NCBI GenBank assembly: GCA_018303545.1
Contig: JAGVXY010000014.1
Coordinates: 1-40,263, forward strand
From: Candidatus Woesearchaeota archaeon
Lineage (GTDB): Archaea > Nanobdellota > Nanobdellia > SCGC-AAA011-G17 > JAGVXY01
Direction: 5' to 3'
Length of the DNA stretch: 40,263 nt
Part shown: positions 16,540 to 25,977 of the stretch, piece by piece
How the letters are laid out: each line of letters opens with the position of its first letter
Position numbering within the stretch: position 1 is the stretch's first letter
Notes under the pieces: generated by a model
Database searches by the model: none
The model's input: only the letters and a program-made list of their open reading frames with translations
Told to the model about the DNA's origin: nothing
Position numbers and translations under genes: made by a program

Positions 16540-17262
16540 TTATATACTTTTAAAACCAGCGACTACATCTTGAAGACTTTTTTTGCGTTTTATTCCTAAG
16601 CTTATTAATAATAAAACTATTGCTAATGCGCCAACCAACGAACCGAATATAAAATAAAGGTTCTTTTTTACGAATAATAATGCCTTTCTTTGTTCAATCT
16701 GGATGATTTTTGTACAATCTACATCTTCCGTTGTGCAATCAGGATCACATTTTCCATCATTCTCTAAATCACAGAAATTGTCTGCTGAACCAGAAGGACA
16801 GTCAGCATTGCAAAAAAGATAATTTTCATTGCTTTCACATACCCCATTGGGGATGCATTTTACAATTATATCGACAGAATTTGAGCTTGATTGTGATCCA
16901 TCTTTTAAATCTGTAACTTCGGTGGATACTAACGTAATAATTCCTAAGCCCAATGGTTTTATGCGATATATAAACGTTCCAACTATTCCGGGAGGAATAG
17001 TAACCTTCCTATCAAAATAAGGGATGTTCAAAGATGAAATATATTTATCAGGCACAGAAGGAGAAACAAATTCTGCCGCTTTAGAGAGCTGTTCCTTTAT
17101 CTGAAATTCACGTTCTTCGGGATTATCATTATAAATACTTATTCTAACATCTAGTGTTTCTCCGAGATTTATCTCATTTTGTGTAGTTTTTACAACCTTT
17201 GCTCCAAAAACTAGAGGGAGAAACAAAAGCAATACAATTCCAAAGATTATTATTTTTTTCAT
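16540..17262 (-). CDS. Secreted, membrane-anchored protein with Cys-rich module
   Basis: 240 residues. An N-terminal signal peptide (MKKIIIFGIVLLLFLPLVFGA) is followed by a beta-rich domain with SIYNDNPEEREFQI and PPGIVGTFIYRIKP, like a bacterial/archaeal surface Ig-like domain. A Cys-rich module follows (NGVCESNENYLFCNADCP and a CDLENDGKCDPDC repeat), then one transmembrane helix near residues 205-228 and a short basic cytoplasmic tail (KRKKSLQD). It overlaps the upstream 936-residue surface protein by ATGA, so the two are co-expressed and probably act together on the cell surface. Function unknown. Confidence 0.82.
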   Translation of the reverse strand: MKKIIIFGIVLLLFLPLVFGAKVVKTTQNEINLGETLDVRISIYNDNPEEREFQIKEQLSKAAEFVSPSVPDKYISSLNIPYFDRKVTIPPGIVGTFIYRIKPLGLGIITLVSTEVTDLKDGSQSSSNSVDIIVKCIPNGVCESNENYLFCNADCPSGSADNFCDLENDGKCDPDCTTEDVDCTKIIQIEQRKALLFVKKNLYFIFGSLVGALAIVLLLISLGIKRKKSLQDVVAGFKSI

Positions 17263-20069
17263 GATTTAATTTTTTTCCCTATGTAATTTGAAGGTTCAAG
17301 AGATTGCAGGAATAAAGAAGCAATTTCTGAAACTTCGCTTTTATTTATACAACCATATATTTCAACAACGGATGGGCAAAATTGTTTTCCATTGTCGTTA
17401 TAACATTTACGCATATTTTCACAATAAGGATAACCATAAGGCATATTTCCGAAATTTATTGGGAAATTATTTCCCGTTGTATCAACAAAGGTATACTTCA
17501 AATCTCCCGGCAGTTTTACAAGATTATATGCATGATCTGTGCCTTCAACGGTGTAGACTTCATTTTCTCTGAATCCGGCTTTTCTTAATAATGTTGTCAA
17601 AGCAATAGAATAATCTGCGCAAGTGCCCGTATAAATCTTGTCTAATGAAACGTGCGCAGGCAAATCAACGAGGGCATAATTATTCAAATGTTCTCGTTCA
17701 TCTTCATATTTATACCATCCATTGGTACTTTCACGTTCAGGCATACCTAAAAGTTCACTAGTCCATTTGTGATTATAATAACAGTTCATATCTTTTGGTA
17801 AGGTGCGTCTTACATCCGGCAATGGATTTAGTGTATAAAAATCGGCAGGATTATCGCAAAGGGATGCAACCCCATAACAGCACATTTCAGCAGTGAAATA
17901 ATCCTGCATATAAACAGCTGCATCGCCAAGACCCTTTATTAGATATAGAGCTTGGCACATTTTTGTTCGCCCTTTGCTGAATTTTATCGCATAATCACAG
18001 GCAGATATCGCGGCAGAATCTTCACTTGTGAGTACAAGTGGGGTACCATCACAACAATCATAAGCATCTGCAATAATGGGGTCTATTTTTTCATTACATA
18101 CTTCAAACAAATCACAACTTTTCCCTGCTGTATTTATATTAATAGAACCTCCTTCTTGAGAGGGCCAATCATCGTTACATAATGTATCTTTTGGAAAATA
18201 TTTTGTCTGAGTTTTTGTGCATGTTTTTCTTTCTACTGCTTCGATTATTATATTTGTGGTACTTGTGAGACCAGTAGAGTCTTTAACTTTTAAACCAATA
18301 GTATATTTTTGTGGAAAAGGCAATGAGAGATTTAGAATTTTTCCATTTCCAATAAATTTTACTGTTTTGCTCTGCTGGTCTATAAAGTCCCATTCGTAAG
18401 AATTTTTATTGTCTATTAAATTTCCATCAGGATCCCATGATTTTGAGGCATCGAGAATGACATTTTGATCTATTGTTATAACTCTTGGCGCATCAATTAT
18501 TGCAAAAGGGGGATTATTTGTGTCTTTTATTGGTTGAACATTTAAAGTTATGGTCCTTTTAATTGTGCTTGTGCCATCTGAAACGGCTATTTCAAGATCA
18601 ACGCCACCAGAACCCCTTGGTTGGTTACATATTAGTTCTGTATTTATTATATCACAGGCAATTATAGAATTATCTTTATTTTTAGTTATACTAAAGGTCA
18701 ATGCGGAATTTTCATAATCTTTTGCATAATCTGATAAATCTATTGAAGCCCCGATGTTTGCCTCTCCAGATCTAAATGAAGTCATTGTTGAAGGCAAACT
18801 AAATATTGGGGGTCTGTCAACTTTGGAGAGGTCATTTGAAAATTCTATTTGAAAATCTTCCGATATCTTTTTACAGTCTTCAGGGCAATTTTCATTGTTC
18901 TCGGTTTTTTCACAAATATTATCTCCACAATTTATACAATATCCTTGATTTAATCCGGTATTAATCCTCTTTAAACCAGAGCAGCAATCTGAAATTCCTA
19001 CACTTATATCCAATGCTTGGTCTTTTAATGCACATTTTTCTGGACAGTCTTGAACACAATTTTGAGGGGTTTCGTCTTTTGTGCATACACTATCCCCGCA
19101 CCTAAGAGTTGAACCAATTTTACAAGCACCACCTGAACAACCATTAGCACATTCTTTTTTTAATTCTCCTTTGACATATGATCCATCTGCTCTATGCTCA
19201 CAAAACATCTCCGTTAATGTATCTGAGGTACATATATCTACATATGTTTGACCATTTAATATAATACTTCCAGCCTTACCGAAATCAAGTCCATCCAAAT
19301 CGTTACAAGTTGAACAATCTTGCGGGCAAGTGATATGATTTTCTTGGATTTTCCCCGGAATGAGCCCTTTGTCTCCTGCCCCACAAATATTATCCCCGCA
19401 GGTTTGTGTAATTAATAAATTTGGGCTGTTACACTTTCCATTCAAGCAACCAAATGGACAAATATATTTTTCTGTTCCAATCGTGTATGAGCCATCTGCA
19501 CTAATGGAACAGAATTTTTCAAATAAAATATTTGAATCACCACATGCATCAGATTCAGAAATTAAATTTATGGTGACGGCTCCCATTACATTGTAAGCTT
19601 TTCCCTTATCTGTATCCATACATGTTGAGCAATCTTTAGGACATAATTCTCCCAAGGAACAAATACCATCTCCACAACAAGTAGCTAATTTTGTATTTAT
19701 ACAACCATTATTTGTGCATGAATCTGAAGTACAACTGTCGAAATCTTCGCAACTTTTTGAAGATTTTGCAACACATTGCCCATTTTGACAAATTTGCTGT
19801 GAAAATGTCAAACCATTGCAAGTCGGACCGCATTCAGCAGTAATATCATAAGTGCACTGACTATTACAAACAAGTACATAATTATCTTTGCAGATAGATG
19901 AACCAGGGGGGTCACAATCTTCATTTGGATTAATATTCTCATTGCCACAAAGAGTTTCTTTTATAACTTCTTCTGAAACGATGTGCCCTGTAATTTTGAG
20001 TGATAGCCCCATAACAAAGTACAAACACAAGAAAATTACGATTGTAAGTATTATCCCTCTTTTATCCAT
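17259..20069 (-). CDS. Large surface protein: Cys-rich modules, PKD domain, transglutaminase-like domain
   Basis: 936 residues. An N-terminal membrane segment (RGIILTIVIFLCLYFVMG) is followed by a Cys-rich region of about 370 residues with four modules of the form CGDxxC...CPxDC. A cadherin/Ig-like domain follows (near LTFSITKNKDNSIIACDI), then a PKD domain with DASKSWDPDGNLID and YEWDF. The C-terminal part has a transglutaminase-like cysteine protease core: TCADYSIALTTLLRKAGF (Cys near 816), DHAYNLVKL (His near 847) and TFVDTTGN (Asp near 863), the usual Cys-His-Asp order. The ATG at 20069 has a TATA box 28 nt upstream, whereas the TTG at 20072 is unlikely. Transcribed with the 240-residue protein. 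Likely extracellular protein crosslinking or cleavage, but the substrate is unknown. Confidence 0.85.
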   Translation of the reverse strand: MDKRGIILTIVIFLCLYFVMGLSLKITGHIVSEEVIKETLCGNENINPNEDCDPPGSSICKDNYVLVCNSQCTYDITAECGPTCNGLTFSQQICQNGQCVAKSSKSCEDFDSCTSDSCTNNGCINTKLATCCGDGICSLGELCPKDCSTCMDTDKGKAYNVMGAVTINLISESDACGDSNILFEKFCSISADGSYTIGTEKYICPFGCLNGKCNSPNLLITQTCGDNICGAGDKGLIPGKIQENHITCPQDCSTCNDLDGLDFGKAGSIILNGQTYVDICTSDTLTEMFCEHRADGSYVKGELKKECANGCSGGACKIGSTLRCGDSVCTKDETPQNCVQDCPEKCALKDQALDISVGISDCCSGLKRINTGLNQGYCINCGDNICEKTENNENCPEDCKKISEDFQIEFSNDLSKVDRPPIFSLPSTMTSFRSGEANIGASIDLSDYAKDYENSALTFSITKNKDNSIIACDIINTELICNQPRGSGGVDLEIAVSDGTSTIKRTITLNVQPIKDTNNPPFAIIDAPRVITIDQNVILDASKSWDPDGNLIDNKNSYEWDFIDQQSKTVKFIGNGKILNLSLPFPQKYTIGLKVKDSTGLTSTTNIIIEAVERKTCTKTQTKYFPKDTLCNDDWPSQEGGSININTAGKSCDLFEVCNEKIDPIIADAYDCCDGTPLVLTSEDSAAISACDYAIKFSKGRTKMCQALYLIKGLGDAAVYMQDYFTAEMCCYGVASLCDNPADFYTLNPLPDVRRTLPKDMNCYYNHKWTSELLGMPERESTNGWYKYEDEREHLNNYALVDLPAHVSLDKIYTGTCADYSIALTTLLRKAGFRENEVYTVEGTDHAYNLVKLPGDLKYTFVDTTGNNFPINFGNMPYGYPYCENMRKCYNDNGKQFCPSVVEIYGCINKSEVSEIASLFLQSLEPSNYIGKKIKS

Positions 20070-20091
20070 CAAATGACAAATATACCTTCGA

Positions 20092-20133
20092 ACATATAAA
20101 TATTTTTCTTTTAAATAGAAACCTTTATTAAAA
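20092..20133. promoter_or_regulatory. Divergent promoter pair (surface operon / cbf5)
   Basis: A minus-strand TATA (AAATATTTATATGT, 20092-20105) is centred 28 nt before the ATG at 20069. A plus-strand TATA (CTTTATTAAAA, 20123-20133) is centred 27 nt before the cbf5 ATG at 20155. Both predict leaderless transcripts. Confidence 0.65.
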
Positions 20134-20154
20134 TAGCATTGATTTTGCTATTAT

Positions 20155-21144
20155 ATGAACAATTTACCCTCAAATGCCAAAAGAAAAGTAATTATACGAA
20201 CTGAGGCGGAATCTGATAAGAGGTATGGTTGCAAGCCCGATGAGAGGCCGACTGAAATGCTATTCCATTATGGTATTGTAAATATTAATAAGCCACAGGG
20301 TCCAAGCTCGCACCAAATTTCAGATTATGTCAAAAAAATTTTAAATGTTGAAAAGGCAGGACACTCGGGCACCCTTGACCCAAATGTAACAGGAGTTCTG
20401 CCAATTGCGCTTGGAAGATCAACAAAAATAGTTATGGCTTTACTGAAAGCAGGAAAAGAATATGTGGGAATAATGAACTTGCACCGGGAAATTGATAGAG
20501 ATAAAATAATCCGTGCTGTTGAGAAATTCAAAGGTCAAATTGAACAGATCCCCCCCGTTAAATCTGCAGTGAGAAGAGAAAAAAGAAAAAGAACAATTTA
20601 TTATTTTGAATTGATTGAGACTGATGGGAGAGAGGTTCTTTTCAGAGTAGGCTGCGAGGCTGGAACTTATATGAGAAAACTGATACATGATTTGGGACAG
20701 GAGCTTAAATGCGGCGCGCATATGGCTCAGCTTATTAGGACCAGAGCAGGCCCATTTGATATTTTTTCCTCAATTAATTTGCATGAGCTTACTGATGCTT
20801 ATTTTTTGTATAAAGAAAAAGGAGATGATTCTCTGCTTCGAAAAAGCATATATCCCATAGAATCCGCCGTTGAGCATTTGCCAAAAATCTGGATTGATGA
20901 TTCTGCTGTAGATTCGATATGCCATGGTGCGATGCTGAATATACCGGGAGTTGTTAAGATTGAATCTGAGATTGAGAAAGAAGATTTAATTGCAATAATG
21001 ACTTTAAAAAATGAACTTGTTAGTCTGGGAATTGCAATGATGACTTCTGAAGAAATTATGAAAGCAGACAAAGGGCTAGCGGTCAAAACATATAAAGTTT
21101 TGATGCCTCGTAAAACCTATCCTAAGTTTAATGCCTCAGCCTAG
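20155..21144 (+). CDS. truB: tRNA/rRNA pseudouridine synthase Cbf5 (TruB family)
   Basis: Catalytic subunit of archaeal H/ACA ribonucleoprotein, also able to modify tRNA U55. 329 residues. The TruB core has GIVNINKPQGPSSHQ, the catalytic motif GHSGTLDPNVTGVLP with Asp75, and the conserved KEYVG, PPVKSAV and GTYMRKLIHDLG segments. The C-terminal ~80 residues form the PUA domain (GAMLNIPGVVKI...ALGIA-like). Complete in length for archaeal Cbf5. The partner proteins Nop10, Gar1 and L7Ae are not in this window. Its 3' end overlaps the convergent lipoprotein gene by 17 nt. Confidence 0.95.
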   Translation: MNNLPSNAKRKVIIRTEAESDKRYGCKPDERPTEMLFHYGIVNINKPQGPSSHQISDYVKKILNVEKAGHSGTLDPNVTGVLPIALGRSTKIVMALLKAGKEYVGIMNLHREIDRDKIIRAVEKFKGQIEQIPPVKSAVRREKRKRTIYYFELIETDGREVLFRVGCEAGTYMRKLIHDLGQELKCGAHMAQLIRTRAGPFDIFSSINLHELTDAYFLYKEKGDDSLLRKSIYPIESAVEHLPKIWIDDSAVDSICHGAMLNIPGVVKIESEIEKEDLIAIMTLKNELVSLGIAMMTSEEIMKADKGLAVKTYKVLMPRKTYPKFNASA

Positions 21145-21400
21145 ATTGAATCTGTTTTATTTCTTCTTTTAGAGTTTCCGTCTTTTCTTTGTTGTAAGAA
21201 ATATTATCTGGATTGATGATTATATAATCTCCTTCTTTTATCCCCGGATAATATTTAAATTCATTTAGGTTTAATATTTCTAAATTATTATTTACTTCAA
21301 CAAATGCGCTATTTGATATTAAATATTCAATATGCCCTTCAATGTTATTTGTGCAACTGCAAAGAGAAGCCAATAAACCCAGATAAATCCATTTTTTCAT
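21128..21400 (-). CDS. Small putative lipoprotein (DUF3006-like?)
   Basis: 90 residues. The N-terminus MKKWIYLGLLASLCSC fits a lipoprotein signal with Cys at 16 (L-C-S-C as lipobox). The rest contains NLEILNLNEFKYYPGIKEGDYIIINPD and then a charged helix, NKEKTETLKEEIKQIQSRL. The EGD plus EE-rich helix layout resembles DUF3006-type small proteins, but I hold this only loosely. TATA (AATATAAAAC) about 27 nt upstream on the minus strand supports expression. The last 17 nt overlap the end of cbf5 on the other strand. Confidence 0.6.
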   Translation of the reverse strand: MKKWIYLGLLASLCSCTNNIEGHIEYLISNSAFVEVNNNLEILNLNEFKYYPGIKEGDYIIINPDNISYNKEKTETLKEEIKQIQSRLRH

Positions 21401-21473
21401 GACTTTTATTGAAATGTATGGTTTTATATTCGTTTCCTAAGAATTTTCGAAATATTTCCGGAGGTTATAGTTT

Positions 21474-23048
21474 CTAAATTTTGAAAAATGAAAATATTTT
21501 TGTTAAGAAGTTGCGTAATGTACTAAATATATTTGTATTGGATTTAGGCTCTGCGGTGATTATGAAATAACTAAAATTATCTATTTCTGCTGTAATTACC
21601 TTATTATTACCTTTATTCGCAATTGTTACCGAAACTTCTGATTCAGAACCATCGTCTTCAATTTTAATCAATTTAATACTATTTAATGCACTAAATTTAT
21701 TTGAATCTATTGAGAATTTAATAGTTGCCTGTTGTGCAGTATCTTTAATATCTGTTTGTATTCTATAAAAATTAATTATTTTACCCTTATTATCTTTAAC
21801 GTCATTGAATAGTTTTTCAATTGATTCTCTTGCTTCTTGAGTTATAATCATTTTTTCTTTTGAGGGGGTTAATTCTTTACTTAAACTATTTGCTTGGGCG
21901 ATATTTAATTTTTTGATTATCCCATTTTCATCAATATAATAACCCTGAATAATTAAAGAGTTTATATTGTTCATTGATTTGAACTGAAGATTTAATTTAT
22001 TTTGTGCTAAATCTGAAGCTACTGCATTTCCTGAAAGGTCAGATGATGGCGATGATTGATCGCCTTCAATATAGTCTATATCTATTGTGTTACCCTCTTC
22101 AGAAGGATAATTACTTAAATCTAGCTTGTCAAGGTCAGAAGGTCTCGAAATATCTAAAACATCAAAATTAAAATCATAAGAATCAGGATTATTTGAAATA
22201 TCTAATTTATCAAGATCAGATGGCCTCGAAATATCTAATGGATCGAGATTAAAATCAGGATCATCAGAAACTCTAGGCATTGTAATTGTTAGATCATAAG
22301 TTGTTGTTGTGGTAGTTGAACCAGAACCTTGTGACATGCCCAATATAGTGAATGGCAATGGCTCGTTTTTAGTATCCGTCTTTTTAACTTGAACAATCCA
22401 TAAATCACCATTTACTTCTTTAGTATCAGTAAAAACATTTCCTTTAATATAAGCAAGACAATTACCAGAATTAGAAGTAGAATAACCAATAACTTCCTTT
22501 CTGTCTTCATGTAGGGTATTACCCCCAAATCCAGTGGTTATTGTTGTAGAACTCCATTTTAATGTTTGAATAGCATTAGAATAATCACTTACAGGATTAC
22601 CTGAATCATCAGAAGGAAGACAACCTATAAGTGATAAAGTAAAATTGCCAGTATCAGAATCAATTGAAAAATAACTTTCTGATAATCCCGGAATATATTC
22701 TAAATTAACAGTGCCAGAACCATCATTTGTAGCTACTTGATTTGATGTAATACCTGAACCTGAGGTAGTGTACTCTTTTTTATATTTGTAAGACCAATCT
22801 GAATCTCCATCAATGAAATTATAAAAAAAATCATTTGTTACTTCAGGATTCCTAGATAAGGCTCCAGAAGCTATAATCTTTGTGTCATATGTTTCTTTGA
22901 GATTTGCAGATCCATCTTGCGATGAAGCAGATCCTTGTTCTGTTTTTATAACTTGATGATTCAATTCAATTGAAATTTTAGAACCGGCATAAACCACATT
23001 AAGTAATAATAAGGAAATAAAGACAATAAGTAATACGCTCTTTTTCAT
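21474..23048 (-). CDS. Secreted surface protein with tandem acidic repeat
   Basis: 524 residues. Signal peptide MKKSVLLIVFISLLLLNVVYA is followed by a Ser/Thr/Gly-rich extracellular region (about 25-250) with a TTTTTT linker. Two near-identical 27-residue repeats (LDISRPSDLDKLD plus spacer) follow at about 262-315. The C-terminal third looks like the archaeal surface domain that ends in a FSYFIITAE-type strand (PGF-pre-PGF-like). It then ends in a short hydrophobic/basic tail, FLTKIFSFFKI, which may contact the membrane. The start has a TATA (GATTTATATATG) about 29 nt upstream. No enzymatic motif is visible. The Asp-rich repeats could bind calcium. Confidence 0.75.
   Translation of the reverse strand: MKKSVLLIVFISLLLLNVVYAGSKISIELNHQVIKTEQGSASSQDGSANLKETYDTKIIASGALSRNPEVTNDFFYNFIDGDSDWSYKYKKEYTTSGSGITSNQVATNDGSGTVNLEYIPGLSESYFSIDSDTGNFTLSLIGCLPSDDSGNPVSDYSNAIQTLKWSSTTITTGFGGNTLHEDRKEVIGYSTSNSGNCLAYIKGNVFTDTKEVNGDLWIVQVKKTDTKNEPLPFTILGMSQGSGSTTTTTTYDLTITMPRVSDDPDFNLDPLDISRPSDLDKLDISNNPDSYDFNFDVLDISRPSDLDKLDLSNYPSEEGNTIDIDYIEGDQSSPSSDLSGNAVASDLAQNKLNLQFKSMNNINSLIIQGYYIDENGIIKKLNIAQANSLSKELTPSKEKMIITQEARESIEKLFNDVKDNKGKIINFYRIQTDIKDTAQQATIKFSIDSNKFSALNSIKLIKIEDDGSESEVSVTIANKGNNKVITAEIDNFSYFIITAEPKSNTNIFSTLRNFLTKIFSFFKI
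22111..22260. repeat. 81-bp tandem repeat within the surface protein gene
   Basis: Two copies at an 81-nt period (for example the segment CTCGAAATATCTAA at 22144 and 22225), encoding the 27-residue LDISRPSDLDKLD repeat. The copies differ at scattered positions and by a 3-nt indel at the edge, so the duplication is not very recent. Confidence 0.7.
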
Positions 23049-23096
23049 TATTTTATATTTAGGAGAAATTCATATATAAATCTTTTTATGGACTAG

Positions 23097-25118
23097 TTAA
23101 GTTTTCAGATTGTAGAACACCAAAAACCCCTCTTTTGAAGAGTTAACTTTGATGAATTTTTCTAATATGGTTTTAACTTGATTTGAATCGTATTTTTTTT
23201 CTATTTTGCGATCAAATTTGATATCTCCATATTCAACTTTCTCATAAGAAGCACAGTCCTTTAACTTTGAAAATATCTTTAACGAATTTGAAATTTGAAA
23301 TGAATCTCCCTCTTTTATCAGAAGATTTTTTGTTTCGAATACATTTATTATATCGTAAATCTCGCCGAATTGCAATCCAGATTTGGAAAATAATTCTGAT
23401 GCTTTGAATTTACCGAGTGTTATTGCAATACCTAAGACTTTTGATTCCTGGCTTGAAATATTTGGAAAAGAATGTATAAATTCTACAGAATCTAAGGTTT
23501 CTATATTCCTTATAATCTTTCCTGAGGCTAAATCAATAAGAATATTAAATTCCTCATTGTTATAGCAGTTAACTAATGCACAAGGAATCAATAATATTTC
23601 CAAATTTTCTGGGTTGTCAACCATTAGTTCAATGTCCCTTTTTGTGTAGCGCTGATTTATTAATGGTAAAAGCTCTTTTGATTCCCTAATTTCATTAACG
23701 AAATCATTTTGTTTCATCGGTTCTTGAATTTCAACCTCATCATCAAATATCTTCACCGCTTCACCACCATGTTTGGTTATTCGTGGCCGAACATTTACAA
23801 AAATTGGAATGTCTATAACCCCAGTAATCATGGCATTGCCTATGGGGATATTAGGGATTTCATTTTCTGTCATTGCATTCATTCCTTCGGCTGAAGTGGC
23901 AATAGCTTTTATATCCCCTGGATTTGAAACTTTTAAAATTATCTGGGTATTACACTGCGATAAAACTGATTTTTCAATTCTCGAAGGTCTTTGGGTTATT
24001 ACACAAAGCCCTAAACCAAATTTACGGCCTTCTGCAGCGATAGTCCTTAATATTCCGGAGCTTTTTGCCTCTCCAAAATTTCTTTCTGGGCAGAAATTAT
24101 GCGCTTCTTCTATTAACAAGAAAAATGGAGGAATATTAGATCTTTTCCTCTCATTAAATAAATCTGAAACTAATTTATGAACAATGACTTCCTGAACTTC
24201 AGGGTCTACTCCCCGAAGATTAATTATTGAAGCCTTGCCGGGCTGAATGAGCTCGATATATGAGGTATATGCTTCTGAAAATAAGTTTAATTTTTTCATA
24301 TATTCAATTACATTCATTAACGTCCATTTTGCTGAATTGTCTTCATATTCCAAGGCTAATAGGAGTTCATCAAAATTTGTTTTGTTTGTGCCCATATTTT
24401 TTAATGCAGAGTATAACAAATTCTGCTGAGGCAATGATAATTTTATGGGCAAAAGTTTCATAATTTCTGTTGAAGTTAAACCCGAAGCATTTAATTTTAA
24501 TGGCATAGCCCCAGTATTTGTTTCCAAATCAGGAGAATATTCACAGATATGATTGAGAAACCCTTTTGGGCTAAGATTTAATGCTGAAAGTTTTTCTATA
24601 TCTTCGGGGTTTGGATATTTTAATGAGGAATATTCCCCATGGGGATCAATGATTAGAATAGGGATATTCTTGTTTAAAATTTCCTCTACTAAAACTCCCG
24701 AGACATATGATTTTCCAGCGCCAGTTTTTGCTAAAACTGCTACATGCTTTGTCAGCATTTTATTAAAATCAAGATAAATAGAAATATTATCTCTCCCATC
24801 AAGCTTACCAATAAAAGCCCCTGAATCTTTTGTAATACCTAATACATCTTGCAGAAATGAATCTTCCGCTTTCAAGACCTCTGTTTCTGGATTGAATGGA
24901 GTTTTTATTCCCACTATATGTTTATCTTCTTTGTAACCTATAATATGGCAATATGCGAGAGTATTGCTTACATCTTTTGTAATCTCTGCTATTTGAGCAA
25001 GTACAAAATAATTGCCTGGATGCATGACCTGGACATACTGATGCTTTTTTGCATCACCTGTAACTGAAAAAGTAAATTCAGTTGTGCTAAGCTTTCCGAT
25101 TATTTTACCTAAAATCAT
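23097..25118 (-). CDS. herA: HerA-family ATPase / DNA helicase-like
   Basis: 673 residues. An N-terminal HAS-barrel (about 1-105) precedes a FtsK/HerA RecA-type core with Walker A AKTGAGKS at 130-137, IIDPHGEYSS at 157-165, Walker B LLIEEAH at 334-340, a probable Arg finger in AAEGRKFGLG (R365) and ITQRPSRI at 374-381. HerA is a hexameric translocase that works with nuclease NurA in archaeal DNA end resection. At 673 residues this is about 150-170 longer than typical HerA, with an extra C-terminal region of unknown fold from about 500. No NurA gene is adjacent, so a HerA-like translocase with another role is possible. TATA (TATTAATAAA) is 27 nt upstream. Confidence 0.85.
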   Translation of the reverse strand: MILGKIIGKLSTTEFTFSVTGDAKKHQYVQVMHPGNYFVLAQIAEITKDVSNTLAYCHIIGYKEDKHIVGIKTPFNPETEVLKAEDSFLQDVLGITKDSGAFIGKLDGRDNISIYLDFNKMLTKHVAVLAKTGAGKSYVSGVLVEEILNKNIPILIIDPHGEYSSLKYPNPEDIEKLSALNLSPKGFLNHICEYSPDLETNTGAMPLKLNASGLTSTEIMKLLPIKLSLPQQNLLYSALKNMGTNKTNFDELLLALEYEDNSAKWTLMNVIEYMKKLNLFSEAYTSYIELIQPGKASIINLRGVDPEVQEVIVHKLVSDLFNERKRSNIPPFFLLIEEAHNFCPERNFGEAKSSGILRTIAAEGRKFGLGLCVITQRPSRIEKSVLSQCNTQIILKVSNPGDIKAIATSAEGMNAMTENEIPNIPIGNAMITGVIDIPIFVNVRPRITKHGGEAVKIFDDEVEIQEPMKQNDFVNEIRESKELLPLINQRYTKRDIELMVDNPENLEILLIPCALVNCYNNEEFNILIDLASGKIIRNIETLDSVEFIHSFPNISSQESKVLGIAITLGKFKASELFSKSGLQFGEIYDIINVFETKNLLIKEGDSFQISNSLKIFSKLKDCASYEKVEYGDIKFDRKIEKKYDSNQVKTILEKFIKVNSSKEGFLVFYNLKT

Positions 25119-25156
25119 CCTTTTAGTGCAAGAAAAAGAGTTTATTAATATTGTTG

Positions 25157-25888
25157 TTATTCAAGATATGATAGCACATACATTAAGAATATACCCATTA
25201 CAAATATAAAAAAATTGATTAACATTTTCCAATCAGTGGCTTTATTTCTTAGTTCGGGAATTAAGTCTGAGGCCGAAATATAAATAAATCCGCCGGCAGT
25301 TATAGCCAAGAGGATGGGCGTAAATGATTCTATAAGATTGTTCATGAAGTAGCCTACAACCCCGCCCAATATCGCAGTTGCAGCAACAATAAAATTCATA
25401 AATAATGCTCTGGCCTTTGAGAAACCGCCATGAATAAGCACCCCAAAGTCTCCTAATTCTTGGGGAATTTCATGAGAGGCTATAGCGATTGTGGTGATCC
25501 AACCTAATCTAAAATCGATTACAAATGCAGCAGCTAATGCCAAGCCATCAATAAAATTATGTATTGAATCTCCTATTAAGGTCATTGAAGCAAATTCATG
25601 CACGGCACAATGCCCCTTATGACAATGCCTCCAATGCAATACTTTTTCTATGAAAAAGAAGATTATAAATCCTAAGATTACATACCCAAAGGCGATATTG
25701 CCTATTTCAAGTGATTCTGGGATTAAGTGGATAAATGCACCGCCAAGTAGGGTACCTGCTGAAAGTGCAACTAAAAAGTAGATTACCCGTTCTGTAAGAT
25801 TTCGTTTTAGAACTAATGTAATAATGCCTACGAAAGAAGTTAAACTTATTATTATCGTTGAAAGTATTATAAGCCAAATTGTATCCAT
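25157..25888 (-). CDS. ZIP-family divalent metal transporter
   Basis: 243 residues, eight predicted membrane segments. The two ZIP signature segments are intact: HNFIDG at 110-115 and HEIPQE at 139-144, both lying in adjacent helices that form the metal path. A His/Cys-rich cytoplasmic loop (HWRHCHKGHC, 85-94) precedes them, as in zinc and iron importers. Likely transports Zn2+ or Fe2+, but specificity cannot be read from the sequence. It is 38 nt upstream of the HerA-like gene on the same strand, with separate TATA signals, so they need not be one operon. Confidence 0.92.
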   Translation of the reverse strand: MDTIWLIILSTIIISLTSFVGIITLVLKRNLTERVIYFLVALSAGTLLGGAFIHLIPESLEIGNIAFGYVILGFIIFFFIEKVLHWRHCHKGHCAVHEFASMTLIGDSIHNFIDGLALAAAFVIDFRLGWITTIAIASHEIPQELGDFGVLIHGGFSKARALFMNFIVAATAILGGVVGYFMNNLIESFTPILLAITAGGFIYISASDLIPELRNKATDWKMLINFFIFVMGIFLMYVLSYLE

Positions 25889-25977
25889 TGTACCTATATT
25901 CTTAATTCAGATTTATTAACTTTGTGTTACCTTAAAAAGGTAAATTTATTAAGGGAGAACTATGAATTTATTCTATA

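Noticed and set aside
23097-25118. Conjugative VirB4/TraC-type ATPase instead of HerA
   Set aside because: HAS-barrel N-terminus and the IDPHGEYSS and ITQRPSRI segments fit HerA better; no other transfer genes in the window.
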